Assembly: GCA_000431535.1 (NCBI GenBank)
Contig: HF991817.1
Coordinates: forward strand, 97,431-161,430
Length of the DNA stretch: 64,000 bases
Direction of reading: 5' to 3'
Source: Clostridium sp. CAG:678
Lineage (GTDB): Bacteria; Bacillota; Clostridia; Oscillospirales; Acutalibacteraceae
The notes beneath the pieces were generated by a model. The model was given only the letters and a program-made list of their open reading frames with translations, was not told the DNA's origin and made no database searches. Shown one piece after another: positions 52,165 to 61,103 of this stretch (positions are counted from its first letter, which is position 1; every line of letters starts with the position of its first letter). A program made the position numbers and the translations under genes.

Positions 52165-53394
52165 TTAAAAGATTGCCCGAACGGCAAGATCATCTATGAC
52201 CCATTTGTTGTTTTCATATAGGAATTTTACAGAGGCATAACCGGTATCATCCCTGTTTTCAGAGGTGTTTTCGAATGTGTTGGAGATTTTGTAAGTATAG
52301 TCAAACGAAAAGTTTACCGCGCATTCGCCGCCGGAATTATATGCTGTTTCACTGCCTTCGCCGTAACTGCTTTTTAATTCGGCGCCCATAATACCAAAAT
52401 CGCTTACCTTTACATATTCCCCGCAGCAGGCAAGGCTGCTGCTGATTTCATCATACAGCGCATTTATGCCGTTTTGCCCGAAATCAGAGGAAAGAAGTGC
52501 CCGGTCGATTCCGTTGCCCGTGCCGCATGCGTGGTCGTACAGCGCGCCAACGGCGCTTTTTGCCGTTTCAAACAAAGCCTGAAACGCGTCTTCGCTGATC
52601 TTGTATGAGATGTAAAAATCCTCGTTTTCACTGTTTACGGAAATGGTTTGGGTATACTCCTGAAATCCGCTGCACTGCGCCTGGATTTCATATTCCCCGG
52701 CGATCATATAATCTGAATCAAATACGGCATAAGAGACTTCTTTTCCCGTTTTCGGATCCATCCCTTTTTCACTGCCGGCAGATGCCACTTCAACCGAGTT
52801 GATAAACAGTTTTGTGCCCTCGGGGGCGCAGATGTGCGCCCGGCAGATCAGTTTTTCACTGGGTATGATACGATAGGTGTCATACTTCCAAAAGCCGTCT
52901 TTCATTCTCTTCACTTTAAAACCGGCGGTCTGCCAGTTTCCGCTGCCGTCCAGATAATCGGCGGTGTAATACAGCATGTCTCCGTCTGCTTTTGCCGGCT
53001 CAATGAGAATGCTTTTTGCCTCAGCGCCGGCAAGTGGTATGTCATCCGGATGCGCGGATATGTATTCATAAAATGCCTCGCGGGTGATGTAGGGCGAATC
53101 AAACGCGGGTAAAAATTCAAAAGCGCTGTCCCAGTCCTGTTCGGATACGGCTTCGGCGTAACGCTTTACAAATTTTTCCGGGTTGTGTTTTACGGAAACC
53201 AAAGGGTACACCGTTAGCGTAACAACGGCCGCAATCAGGATAGCCGCGGCGATTCCGGCAATCAGGCACAGTTTTTTCTTTTTTCCTATTTTGTTTTCTT
53301 TCTCAAAACCGCCGTTTTGCGGCGCCGAGTTTTTTTCGTTATTAAGGTGTTTTTCCGCCTCAAAAATATCAAAATTAATTTGTGTATCTGCCAT
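52165..53394 (-). CDS. TcaA/YvbJ-like membrane protein with NTF2-like region
   Basis: A 409-residue protein. The cytoplasmic N-terminus (1-40) is charged, and one helix lies at about 43-63 (LIAGIAAAILIAAVVTLTVY). The extracytoplasmic part contains NTF2-like and Ig-like segments typical of TcaA proteins (FVKRYAEAVSEQDWDSAFEFL, shortened here to FVKRYAEAVSEQDWDSA, and GTKLFINSVEVAS). The usual N-terminal zinc ribbon is absent. It is the first gene of the leftward unit with the propeller and GH16 genes, 28 bp ahead. TcaA affects wall-drug response in staphylococci; the role here is inferred only. Confidence 0.72.
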   Translation of the reverse strand: MADTQINFDIFEAEKHLNNEKNSAPQNGGFEKENKIGKKKKLCLIAGIAAAILIAAVVTLTVYPLVSVKHNPEKFVKRYAEAVSEQDWDSAFEFLPAFDSPYITREAFYEYISAHPDDIPLAGAEAKSILIEPAKADGDMLYYTADYLDGSGNWQTAGFKVKRMKDGFWKYDTYRIIPSEKLICRAHICAPEGTKLFINSVEVASAGSEKGMDPKTGKEVSYAVFDSDYMIAGEYEIQAQCSGFQEYTQTISVNSENEDFYISYKISEDAFQALFETAKSAVGALYDHACGTGNGIDRALLSSDFGQNGINALYDEISSSLACCGEYVKVSDFGIMGAELKSSYGEGSETAYNSGGECAVNFSFDYTYKISNTFENTSENRDDTGYASVKFLYENNKWVIDDLAVRAIF

Positions 53395-53497
53395 AAAGAT
53401 CCCTGATATCTACTTTTTTTTGCATAAACCGGTAAATCCGTTATGCAATTTTCATCATAATATATAAACCGCCTTTTTTCAACTTGGTGATTAAGTT

Positions 53498-53525
53498 TTA
53501 ATACAATCTTAATACAATCTTAATA
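53498..53525. repeat. Three TTAATA repeats at 11-bp spacing (candidate PhoP-type box)
   Basis: TTAATA at 53498, 53509 and 53520, the first two within the identical 11-mer TTAATACAATC. They lie between divergent genes, 25 bp upstream of the -35 at 53551. Confidence 0.5.
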
Positions 53526-53550
53526 ATTGCGCAAACCGGTGCATATGCAA

Positions 53551-53578
53551 TTGAATTTTTATTTTTTTCTGCTATAAT
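53551..53578 (+). promoter_or_regulatory. Sigma-A promoter of the nucleotidyltransferase gene
   Basis: TTGAAT (53551-53556), 16-bp spacer, TATAAT (53573-53578), 38 bp before the ATG. Confidence 0.7.
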
Positions 53579-53616
53579 AATTAATAATTCAATTCGTTTG
53601 AAAGGGGGCTTTGAAA

Positions 53617-54726
53617 ATGAGTTCAAAAGAATATTTTATCTATCTGCTTTCCTGCTGGCTCAATAAAGAAAAGCCCCGCGGCAGCGAGGAAACGAAGTGG
53701 GCGGAGATCCTTGCCCTTGCCGAGCGCCACGGCGTTACCGCTGTAATTGCAGGCAAGATAAAAGAACTCCCGCACGGAAGCAGGCCCAAGGGCAAACTGC
53801 TGTCTGCTTTTGAAGATCGCCTTGCCGATTCTTACCGGGATTATGAGATCAAAATGCGCGCAATGACCCGCCTTATTGAAACGCTTTCACAGGCGGGAAT
53901 CGATCATTTGCTTGTAAAAGGCGCGGTGCTGCGCTTTTTGTACCCCTCCCCTCAGTTGCGAACCAGTGGGGATACGGATGTTGTGGTGCGCCCCCATGAA
54001 TATGAAAATGCAATTGAAGCGCTAAAAAGCGCAGGTTTCCGAATTGATTTTGTAAAGCAGTATTTTTCTCAGATTGCCTATGGCGGTGAACTTTTTGACC
54101 TGCATACGGAATTGGAAAGCATTAATGTGCAAAGTAAGATCTACTATTCCACCCCGTTTGAGGATATAAGTGAAAATACCGGCCACACTTATAAGCTGAA
54201 GCCGATCTATCATCTGCTTTATATTATCACCCATATTGCCTACCATCTGAAAAACGGGGGAGCCGGTGTGCGCATGATTATGGATGTGGATGCGCTTTTG
54301 CGCTATTACCCGAATATGGATATGGCAAGATTTACAGCGCTTTGCGATAATATCAAAATTAAAAACACGGCGCAGGCGCTGATTGCCCTTTCCAAAAAAT
54401 GGTTTAAAACGCCCGTTGCTGTGGATTATACTTTTGAGGATACGGATGAGCAATCTCTTTATCAATACCTTTCGGGTGTTCTTTTATCCGGCGGCATTTT
54501 CGGTGATCCGCTCGGCAGTGATGCGCGGGATCCGGCTCAAAACGGGGAGGAAGGCATAAACACCGGAAATAAACCTTCCGCAAAATCATTCTTGAAACGC
54601 TTTATCGGGCGTTTGTCCTCTGCGAAAAAGGCAAACGGCAACAGCTTTGAAAAGCAGGAGATGTCTTTTCGGTATTCAGAAATCCTGTCTGAACTTCAGA
54701 TAGAGGAAAATCACCATTATGATTAG
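53617..54726 (+). CDS. Nucleotidyltransferase family protein (NTP_transf_5 type)
   Basis: A 369-residue protein. The region HLLVKGAVLRFLYPSPQLRTSGDTDVVV, seen as LLVKGAVLRFLYP and SGDTDVVVRP (about residues 105-130), is the mark of the NTP_transf_5 group, with the metal-binding Asp-x-Asp. A helical part follows. A Lys/Ser-rich C-terminal tail is present. The ATG at 53617 is chosen over TTG 53611 because AAGGGGG lies at a proper distance. Members often sit in glycan and peptide-modification loci; the substrate is unknown. Confidence 0.85.
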   Translation: MSSKEYFIYLLSCWLNKEKPRGSEETKWAEILALAERHGVTAVIAGKIKELPHGSRPKGKLLSAFEDRLADSYRDYEIKMRAMTRLIETLSQAGIDHLLVKGAVLRFLYPSPQLRTSGDTDVVVRPHEYENAIEALKSAGFRIDFVKQYFSQIAYGGELFDLHTELESINVQSKIYYSTPFEDISENTGHTYKLKPIYHLLYIITHIAYHLKNGGAGVRMIMDVDALLRYYPNMDMARFTALCDNIKIKNTAQALIALSKKWFKTPVAVDYTFEDTDEQSLYQYLSGVLLSGGIFGDPLGSDARDPAQNGEEGINTGNKPSAKSFLKRFIGRLSSAKKANGNSFEKQEMSFRYSEILSELQIEENHHYD

Positions 54727-54745
54727 AAATAACGTAAAATAACAG

Positions 54746-54780
54746 AAAAACGCCTGAACGGTTGCGCAGGCGTTTTTATT
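54746..54780. terminator. Bidirectional terminator
   Basis: AAAAACGCCTG (54746-54756) pairs with CAGGCGTTTTT (54767-54777), serving the nucleotidyltransferase and the convergent phosphatase. Confidence 0.88.
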
Positions 54781-54801
54781 TTATGTTTTATTTTATATAG
54801 A

Positions 54802-55452
54802 TTAATTACTACTTATAATCGTGTATAGTTCTTCCGGGCTGTTCGCCGTAAAATCCGCGCCGGCGTTTTCCAGTTCTCCGGGGGACGCGTATCCGTAAAG
54901 AACGCCTATAGATCTTAATCCGGTTTTCTTGGCGCCTTTTATATCGTGTTCCCGGTCGCCGATCATCACAGCATGTGCACGGTCGAGTATGCCAAGCGTT
55001 TCAAGCGCGTATTCAATGACCTGTGCTTTTTTGCTGCGGGTGTTGTCCAAATTAGAACCGGCAATCAGGTCAAAATAGGAATCTATTTCAAAATGTTCTG
55101 CAATCTGAACGGCAAATGTCTCCGGTTTGGAGGTGGCAATAATCAGCGTTTTGCCGTCTGCTTTCAGTTTTTGCAGTAATTTAGGTATTCCGCTGTAAAC
55201 TTCGTTTTCAAATATGCCGTGCGGCACAAAATATTCCCTGTAATATTCAACCGCCTTTTGCGCCTTTTCTTTTGAAAATCCGTAGAATTCCATAAAAGAT
55301 GATATAAGCGGAGGCCCTAAAAATTTTCTGAGTTTATTATCGTCGGTTTCATCTATGCCGAATTTTGACAGCGCGTATTTTACGGAATTTGTAATTCCCG
55401 GCGCGGCGTCCGTCAGCGTGCCGTCCAGATCAAAAAGAATAGATTGGAACAT
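54802..55452 (-). CDS. HAD family hydrolase, phosphoglycolate phosphatase-like
   Basis: A 216-residue HAD phosphatase. Motif I is LFDLDGTLTDAAPG, motif II is IIATSKPE, the Lys of motif III is near SKKAQVIEYAL, and motif IV is MIGDREHDIKGAK. A helical cap follows motif I. It looks like Gph/PpaX. It is last in a leftward unit behind two flavoproteins, 23 bp after the first. Confidence 0.9.
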   Translation of the reverse strand: MFQSILFDLDGTLTDAAPGITNSVKYALSKFGIDETDDNKLRKFLGPPLISSFMEFYGFSKEKAQKAVEYYREYFVPHGIFENEVYSGIPKLLQKLKADGKTLIIATSKPETFAVQIAEHFEIDSYFDLIAGSNLDNTRSKKAQVIEYALETLGILDRAHAVMIGDREHDIKGAKKTGLRSIGVLYGYASPGELENAGADFTANSPEELYTIISSN

Positions 55453-55475
55453 AATTTACCTCATTTTAAAACTGA

Positions 55476-57071
55476 TCAGTGCATGTCTTCCAGCACGGCG
55501 TGGGCGCATTTAATTCCGTCAACGGCGGCGGAAACTATGCCGCCCGCGTATCCCGCGCCCTCACCGCACGGATATACACCCCTCACGTTGCACTGGCAGA
55601 ATTCATCCCGCAGGATGCGGACGCTGCTGGAACTTCTGGTTTCCGGTGCGGTCAATACCGCGTCATACAGATTGAATCCGTTCAGTTTTTTATCCATTTC
55701 CACAATGGCGCTTTGCATCGTTGCCGTTACTTTCTGCGGCAGGCATTCCCTTATGTCCGTAAGCGTAACGCCCGTGGGGCAGGTGGGTTCCACGTTTCCC
55801 AGCTTTCTGCTCTCTTTCCCGGCAAGAAAATCGCCAACCAGCTGTGCCGGCGCTCTGTAATCGCTGCCGCCCAGCAAAAACGCTTTGTGCTCAATCTCTT
55901 TCTGGTAATAGATCCCTGCAAGCGGATGATCGCTTGGAAAATCTTTTGGTTCAATGCCAACCAAAAGCGCGCTGTTTGCGTTTTTGCCGTCACGCGCAAG
56001 GGAACTCATGCCGTTTACTATTACGCCGCCTTTTTCGCTTGCCGCCGCAACCACGGTGCCGCCGGGGCACATGCAGAATGTGTATGCGCCGCGCTCGTGC
56101 AGACCGTGGCAGGAAAGTTTATAGTCCGCCGCTCCGAGCTTGGGGTGCCCTGCAAATTTTCCGTACTGCGCTTTGTTGATCAGGCTTTGCGGATGTTCTA
56201 TTCTTGCGCCCACGGAAAACGGCTTTTGTATGATCTCAATGCCAAGGTTATACAGCATTTCCACCGTATCTCTCGCGCTGTGGCCGATTGCCATAATAAC
56301 GCTGTCCGCCTCCATATCAAAGGTTTCCCCATGGTGCGTGTATGTTATGCCCTGAATGAATTTGTTGTAAACGATCAGTTTTTCCACCCGGCATTCCAAG
56401 CGTACTTCGCCGCCCAGGGATTCGATCTTTTTGCGAATATTTTTTACAACAATGGCAAGCCGGTCCGTGCCGATGTGCGGCTTGGAGGAATAAAGGATCT
56501 CCTCCGGCGCGCCGGCTTCGTAAAGTTCCAGCAGCACTTTGCGTATAAACGGGCTTTTGATTCCCGTTGTCAGTTTTCCGTCTGAAAAAGTTCCGGCGCC
56601 GCCTTCGCCGAACTGTACGTTGGATTCCTCGTTCAGCACCCGGTCTTTCCAAAATTTATCCACGTCTTTCTGCCTTGCCTCTATTGCTTTGCCGCGCTCA
56701 AAGATAATGGGGCGCAGCCCTGCTTCGGCAAGGATCAGTCCGGCAAGCATCCCCGCCGGCCCGAATCCCACAATGACCGGGCGGAATTCGGAAACACGCC
56801 CGTTTTCCGGCATTTCGTAGTGATACGGCTTTACAAGAGAAACTTTGTTTGATCTGCATTTGGATACGATCTGTTCTTCGTCCAGCGTGATCTCGCAGTC
56901 CACGCTGTAAGAAAAATGGATATCTTCTTTTTTCCGCGCGTCAACGCTTTTTTTGTATATTGCCAGGTTTTTAATATATTTTTTATTTATTTTCAAAATT
57001 TTTGCCGCTTTGGCTTTTAAAAGTTCTTCACTGTCATCCAGTTCCAGCCTTATCTCGTTAATTCTTATCAT
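55476..57071 (-). CDS. FAD-dependent oxidoreductase (COG2509 type)
   Basis: A 531-residue flavoprotein. An N-terminal region (about 1-95, RINEIRLELDDSEELLKAKA) precedes the FAD-binding VIVGFGPAGMLAGLILAEAG (about residue 103). Later come GGAGTFSDGKLTTG, GHSARDTVEML, and a C-terminal GEGAGYAGGIVSAAVDG. The family is widespread in Clostridia, and its substrate is not established. The start at 57071 overlaps the upstream stop codon as ATGA, so the two flavoproteins are coupled. Confidence 0.9.
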   Translation of the reverse strand: MIRINEIRLELDDSEELLKAKAAKILKINKKYIKNLAIYKKSVDARKKEDIHFSYSVDCEITLDEEQIVSKCRSNKVSLVKPYHYEMPENGRVSEFRPVIVGFGPAGMLAGLILAEAGLRPIIFERGKAIEARQKDVDKFWKDRVLNEESNVQFGEGGAGTFSDGKLTTGIKSPFIRKVLLELYEAGAPEEILYSSKPHIGTDRLAIVVKNIRKKIESLGGEVRLECRVEKLIVYNKFIQGITYTHHGETFDMEADSVIMAIGHSARDTVEMLYNLGIEIIQKPFSVGARIEHPQSLINKAQYGKFAGHPKLGAADYKLSCHGLHERGAYTFCMCPGGTVVAAASEKGGVIVNGMSSLARDGKNANSALLVGIEPKDFPSDHPLAGIYYQKEIEHKAFLLGGSDYRAPAQLVGDFLAGKESRKLGNVEPTCPTGVTLTDIRECLPQKVTATMQSAIVEMDKKLNGFNLYDAVLTAPETRSSSSVRILRDEFCQCNVRGVYPCGEGAGYAGGIVSAAVDGIKCAHAVLEDMH

Positions 57072-58189
57072 TTTAAACACACTTTCGCTATATCGTTTGC
57101 GGCTGTCAGCCCGCTGTGCCAGGCAAAATCCAGATTAAATCCGCCGCACGCAAACTGCCTGTCCAGAAGTTCACCGCAAATATAAAGTCCTTTCACCTTT
57201 TTGGATTCAAAACTGCGCTCCACTTCGCTTAAGGGGATTCCGCCGCTTGTGATCTGCGCAAAGTCAAAGCCTTTTGTGCCTGTCAGGATCAACTGCCAGT
57301 TTTTGGCTGTGTGCGCCTGCATCTGCGCATTGCCGTTTGCCTGTTTCTCCGTAATGGCGGAAAGTTTTGTGCCGAGTATGCCTTTCAGATCGCCGAATCG
57401 GCGGATGTGCGCCAGCACTTCGCTTTCGCTCAGTTCCGGGATCAGATCAAGCACGGCAAGGCATTTCGGCTGTTTTCCGCCGGCAAACGCTTTGGAAACG
57501 GTTTCGGAAACATTCATCACCGCAATCCCGGAAAGTCCGTAATCTGTAAACAGCACTTCGCCGTATTCCGCCGCTGTTTCTTTGCCGTTTATAAGAATTT
57601 TGATGCCGCACCTTGTTCGCGTGCCCTTTAAAGTCCGCGGATATTTGCTTGATGAAGTTAGTTGCACAAGGGCAGGAGAAAGCGGCGTAATACTGTGCCC
57701 GAGCGTCTTTAATAAAGCGTAGCCGCTGCCGTCCGAGCCAAGCGCGCTCTGCGCCTTTCCTCCCGCCGCCGCAACAACAAAGTCCGCCTTGAAATCGCCT
57801 TTTGCGGTTTTTATCAGAAATCCGCTTTCGCTTTTGGTTATGGATTCCGCCCGGCAGTCCGTTAGGATCTCCACACCCAGCCTTTTACAGGCGTCAAGCA
57901 GAACGCTCAGCACCGTTTCCGCTTTCAGGGAATAGGGATATACTCTGCCTTCCTCAAGTTCTTTCAGCATAAGACCAAGGCTTTCAAAAAAACTTTTCAC
58001 TTCCGCGTAATGCTCTGTGGCAGTGTTGGTTATGTTGCACCGCCCGTTTCCCGTGGCAAGTATCTTTTTGCCCGGCTTTTCAAGGCGCTCCAAAATATAA
58101 ACTTCTGTATCTTTGCTTTTCTGTTTTAATTTTATTGCGCACGCAAGCCCTGATGCGCCCGCGCCTATAATGATTACTCTTGTGTTCAT
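57068..58189 (-). CDS. HI0933/BaiN-type flavoprotein
   Basis: A 373-residue FAD protein. The Rossmann start is VIIIGAGASGLACAIKLK, followed by ATGNGRCNITNT, the family mark. GGKAQSALGSDGSG and the C-terminal GLYICGELLDRQFACGGFNL follow. Members include the bile-acid-related BaiN and many of unknown use. It is the first gene of the leftward flavoprotein-phosphatase unit. Confidence 0.92.
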   Translation of the reverse strand: MNTRVIIIGAGASGLACAIKLKQKSKDTEVYILERLEKPGKKILATGNGRCNITNTATEHYAEVKSFFESLGLMLKELEEGRVYPYSLKAETVLSVLLDACKRLGVEILTDCRAESITKSESGFLIKTAKGDFKADFVVAAAGGKAQSALGSDGSGYALLKTLGHSITPLSPALVQLTSSSKYPRTLKGTRTRCGIKILINGKETAAEYGEVLFTDYGLSGIAVMNVSETVSKAFAGGKQPKCLAVLDLIPELSESEVLAHIRRFGDLKGILGTKLSAITEKQANGNAQMQAHTAKNWQLILTGTKGFDFAQITSGGIPLSEVERSFESKKVKGLYICGELLDRQFACGGFNLDFAWHSGLTAANDIAKVCLK

Positions 58190-58286
58190 AGCGGCTCCGA
58201 TACACTGTATATATGTGTCTTGTTATTTGTTCGTAAATATAATATATTAAATTAATCATAAATGCAAACTTTTTTTGCGTTTGTAC

Positions 58287-58315
58287 TTGACTGTTGCCTT
58301 AAGTTGTGGTATAGT
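58287..58315 (+). promoter_or_regulatory. Sigma-A promoter of rpmG-secE-nusG
   Basis: TTGACT (58287-58292), 17-bp spacer, TATAGT (58310-58315), giving a leader of about 100 nt before rpmG that contains a weak AAAAAGGG/CCCTTTTT inverted repeat. Confidence 0.75.
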
Positions 58316-58420
58316 AGCAATACCTCAAAAAGGGGTTAATTTTTTTGCCCTTTTTTAATGCGGCGCTGTTCTTACCGCAAGAGGGAGATTTAATATCGAA
58401 AGAAAAACGGAGGTGCTCAA

Positions 58421-58570
58421 ATGAGAGTTAAAGTTACTTTAGCTTGCACTGAATGCAAACAACGCAATTACAACACAATGAAAAACAAAAAGAACACACC
58501 GGACAGACTGGAAATGAATAAGTACTGCCCGTTCTGTAAAAAGCATACGCTTCACAGAGAAACCAAGTAA
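58421..58570 (+). CDS. rpmG: 50S ribosomal protein L33
   Basis: A 49-residue ribosomal protein: [17 protein letters not shown], then [16 protein letters not shown]. The two Cys pairs (CTEC and CPFC) make this the zinc-containing form. An ATG start follows ACGGAGG. It is 12 bp ahead of secE; no tRNA-Trp gene lies between them. Confidence 0.96.
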   Translation: MRVKVTLACTECKQRNYNTMKNKKNTPDRLEMNKYCPFCKKHTLHRETK

Positions 58571-58582
58571 CGGAGGATTAAA

Positions 58583-58996
58583 ATGGCTGATAAAAAGACT
58601 TCAAATGCCGAGGAGAATAAAAACGTTAAGGCTGAAAAAGCTGACAGCGCTAAAAAATCTTCCGCCAAGGCAGAAAAGAAAAAGTCAAAGAAAAAGAATC
58701 CGTTTAAATCCGCCGGCAAGTTTTTCAAAAGCGTAAACGCAGAGCGTAAAAAGGTGGTTTGGCCCAAGGCAAAAGAAACGTTAAGGAATTCGCTTATCGT
58801 TCTTGTTGTTGTTATCATCGTAGGCGTTGCGATCTATGCAGTGGATTCACTGCTGGCGCTCGGCCTTAGGGAAACCAAGCAGCTTGCAGAACCTTCAACT
58901 TCTGTTTCGGAAACGGTAGAGGATACCACCGCTGCGGCAGATACCGATACTTCGGCTGATACCACAGCTGCATCCGAAACACAGGCGGCTGAATAA
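58583..58996 (+). CDS. secE: Preprotein translocase subunit SecE with extended tails
   Basis: SecE clamps the SecYEG channel. The core is KFFKSVNAERKKVVWPKAKET followed by one membrane helix (about residues 74-92, LIVLVVVIIVGVAIYAVDSL). The protein is 137 residues, about twice the minimal form: a Lys/Ala-rich N-terminal tail of about 50 residues, and after the helix an unusual Thr/Asp/Ala-rich tail of about 35 residues (EDTTAAADTDTSADTTAA). Context before nusG confirms the call. Confidence 0.95.
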   Translation: MADKKTSNAEENKNVKAEKADSAKKSSAKAEKKKSKKKNPFKSAGKFFKSVNAERKKVVWPKAKETLRNSLIVLVVVIIVGVAIYAVDSLLALGLRETKQLAEPSTSVSETVEDTTAAADTDTSADTTAASETQAAE

Positions 58997-59027
58997 TGCC
59001 GGAATTCAATTTTCGGAGGCTCATTTA

Positions 59028-59552
59028 ATGGAAGAAGCAAAATGGTATGTTGCCCATACTTTTTCAGGATATGAAAATAAAGTTGCAAGCAATATAGAGA
59101 CCGTTGTGGAAAACAGAAATCTCCACGATCTGATTCAGGAAGTCTCTGTTCCCACCGAAACGGTTGTAGAGATCAAGGATGACGGCACCAAGAAAGAAGT
59201 GGAAAGAAAGATCTTTCCCGGTTACGTTCTTGTGAAAATGGTTATGACGGACGATACTTGGTATGTTGTCAGAAACATCAGGGGCTGCACGGGTTTTGTA
59301 GGCCCGGAAAGCAAACCTGTTCCGCTTACGGAAGAAGAAGTGCGCAAACTCGGCGTAGAAAAGGTAAGCGTAAAGGTCAATTATGCTGCCGGAGATATGG
59401 TCAATGTAATAGACGGCCCGCTGGAGGGCTATTCCGGAACTGTTGAAAGCGTGGATGTGCCCAACAACAGCGTTCGTGTGCTGATCTCCATGTTTGGCAG
59501 GGAAACCTCTGTTGAATTTGAACTTGACCAGCTTGAAAAGGCAGAAGACTGA
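59028..59552 (+). CDS. nusG: Transcription termination/antitermination protein NusG
   Basis: A 174-residue NusG: the NGN domain (KWYVAHTFSGYENKVASNIE, then FPGYVLVKMVM, then VRNIRGCTGFVG) and the C-terminal KOW domain (VNVIDGPLEGYSGTVESVD). It lies 31 bp after secE in the conserved secE-nusG-rplK-rplA order. Confidence 0.98.
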   Translation: MEEAKWYVAHTFSGYENKVASNIETVVENRNLHDLIQEVSVPTETVVEIKDDGTKKEVERKIFPGYVLVKMVMTDDTWYVVRNIRGCTGFVGPESKPVPLTEEEVRKLGVEKVSVKVNYAAGDMVNVIDGPLEGYSGTVESVDVPNNSVRVLISMFGRETSVEFELDQLEKAED

Positions 59553-59593
59553 TCATTAATTAAGGTAATTCGCGGCAGTGCCGCTGATTATGC

Positions 59594-59640
59594 GCCGCAA
59601 GGCGCGTGGGAGGGGAGCGTTTCCCCGCCATACCACAATT
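59594..59640 (+). promoter_or_regulatory. Structured leader between nusG and rplK
   Basis: GTGG (59606-59609) can pair with CCAC (59633-59636) around AGGGGA/TTCCCC, preceded by GCGCC/GGCGC (59592-59605). Compact hairpins of this kind lie ahead of rplK in many Firmicutes and may be the site where L1 represses its own operon. That role is inferred. Confidence 0.4.
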
Positions 59641-59657
59641 TTTAGGAGGAAAAAATA

Positions 59658-60083
59658 ATGGCTCAAAAGGTAGTAGGTTTAATTAAACTTCAGATCCCCG
59701 CAGGCAAAGCAACTCCGGCGCCGCCGGTTGGCCCTGCACTTGGTCAGCACGGTGTGAATATCCCGGCGTTCACAAAGGAGTTTAACGAAAGAACAAAGAA
59801 TGACGCCGGCCTTATCATTCCCGTTGTAATCACGGTTTATGATGACCGTTCTTTTACTTTCGTAACGAAAACACCGCCCGCAGCAGTTCTTATCAAAAAG
59901 GCATGCGGCATTGAAAAGGCTTCCGGTGTTCCCAATAAGGATAAGGTTGCCACAATCACAAAAGCACAGGTCCAGCAGATTGCTGAAACAAAAATGCCGG
60001 ATCTTAACGCGGCTTCCCTTGAAGCGGCAATGAGCATGGTTGCAGGCACAGCCCGCAGCATGGGTATAGTAGTAGAAGACTGA
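59658..60083 (+). CDS. rplK: 50S ribosomal protein L11
   Basis: A 141-residue L11, with [39 protein letters not shown] and the C-terminal [20 protein letters not shown]. It binds the GTPase-associated centre of 23S rRNA. Start ATG follows TTTTTAGGAGG. Confidence 0.98.
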   Translation: MAQKVVGLIKLQIPAGKATPAPPVGPALGQHGVNIPAFTKEFNERTKNDAGLIIPVVITVYDDRSFTFVTKTPPAAVLIKKACGIEKASGVPNKDKVATITKAQVQQIAETKMPDLNAASLEAAMSMVAGTARSMGIVVED

Positions 60084-60131
60084 TTCCCTTGTGGGAGGAA
60101 AAATCCGATCAACCACTGGAGGTAATTGATT

Positions 60132-60836
60132 ATGAAACACGGAAAAAAATATTCTGACGGTGCTAAACTGATAGACCGTAATACATTATATGAAAGCGCA
60201 GACGCGCTTGATCTTGCAGTGCAGACTGCAAAGGCAAAGTTTGATGAAACCATCGAAGTGCATGTTCGTTTGGGTGTGGATTCACGTCACGCAGACCAGC
60301 AGGTTCGCGGCGCCGTAGTTCTTCCGAACGGAACGGGTAAAGACGTAAGAGTTGCCGTATTCGCAAAAGGCGATCTTGCAAAGGCTGCAGAGGCTGCCGG
60401 TGCAGATGTTGTCGGCGATGCGGATCTTGTTCAGAAGATCCAGAGCGGCTGGATGGAATTTGATGTTGCCATCGCAAGCCCGGATATGATGGGATTTGTC
60501 GGCCGTTTAGGTAAGGTGCTCGGACCCCGCGGTCTTATGCCGTCTCCGAAAGCAGGCACGGTAACCACAGATGTTGCCAAGGCAGTTGCAGAGGCTAAGG
60601 CCGGTAAGATCGAATACCGTCTTGATAAATCCAATATTATTCACTGTCCGATCGGCAAGGCTTCTTTCGGCAAGGAGAAACTGCTTGAAAACTTCAACGC
60701 GCTTCTTGACGCGATCATTAAGGCGAAGCCCGCCGCTGCAAAAGGTCAGTACATCAGATCCTGTGCAGTTGCTGCAACGATGGGCCCCGGCATTCGTATC
60801 AACCCCAATAAGGTTGGCACTGCCGCTGCTGAATAA
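60132..60836 (+). CDS. rplA: 50S ribosomal protein L1
   Basis: A 234-residue L1. Landmarks are [31 protein letters not shown], the signature [20 protein letters not shown] and the C-terminal [18 protein letters not shown]. The ATG at 60132 has GGAGG upstream; an in-frame TTG lies two codons before. It is the partner of L11. Confidence 0.98.
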   Translation: MKHGKKYSDGAKLIDRNTLYESADALDLAVQTAKAKFDETIEVHVRLGVDSRHADQQVRGAVVLPNGTGKDVRVAVFAKGDLAKAAEAAGADVVGDADLVQKIQSGWMEFDVAIASPDMMGFVGRLGKVLGPRGLMPSPKAGTVTTDVAKAVAEAKAGKIEYRLDKSNIIHCPIGKASFGKEKLLENFNALLDAIIKAKPAAAKGQYIRSCAVAATMGPGIRINPNKVGTAAAE

Positions 60837-60850
60837 TTTTCTTTTGGGTA

Positions 60851-60880
60851 TTGACAAGGGCGCTGTCCTTGTGTTAAAAT
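60851..60880 (+). promoter_or_regulatory. Promoter of rplJ-rplL
   Basis: TTGACA (60851-60856), 18-bp spacer, TAAAAT (60875-60880), just after rplA. Confidence 0.75.
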
Positions 60881-60887
60881 ACTTTCG

Positions 60888-61045
60888 CTGTTCAACCAAA
60901 GACAGCAGGTGCCGCAAGGCGTAAGATAGATTGTTATCGCCTGCCGAGGAATGGGCATTTATGTTGATATACAGTGCGTTTCGCATTTTGTATGAAATGG
61001 ATAAATGTTGTGCATTCCGTCTTTGCGGAATGCACTTTTTGTTTG
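60888..61045 (+). ncRNA. L10 leader (ribosomal protein L10/L12 autoregulatory RNA) with attenuator
   Basis: The leader between the rplJ promoter and gene holds the conserved elements of the L10 leader: GACAGCAGGTGCCGCAAGG, then CGCCTGCCGAGGAATG. It ends in an intrinsic terminator GTGCATTCCG (61010-61019) / CGGAATGCAC (61026-61035) with TTTTTG after it. In Firmicutes, L10(L12)4 binding favours termination. The match is by eye. Confidence 0.85.
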
Positions 61046-61103
61046 GTAAACAGCCTTTAAAGTCCGCTTTTGCGGCAAATAATTTAGGAGGTACAGTTTA
61101 TTC

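Noticed and set aside
55479..56585. 368-codon plus-strand frame opposite the flavoprotein gene
   Set aside because: Cys/His/Phe-rich antisense shadow of a real gene.
58571..58582. tRNA-Trp gene between rpmG and secE, as in some Firmicutes
   Set aside because: The gap is only 12 bp.
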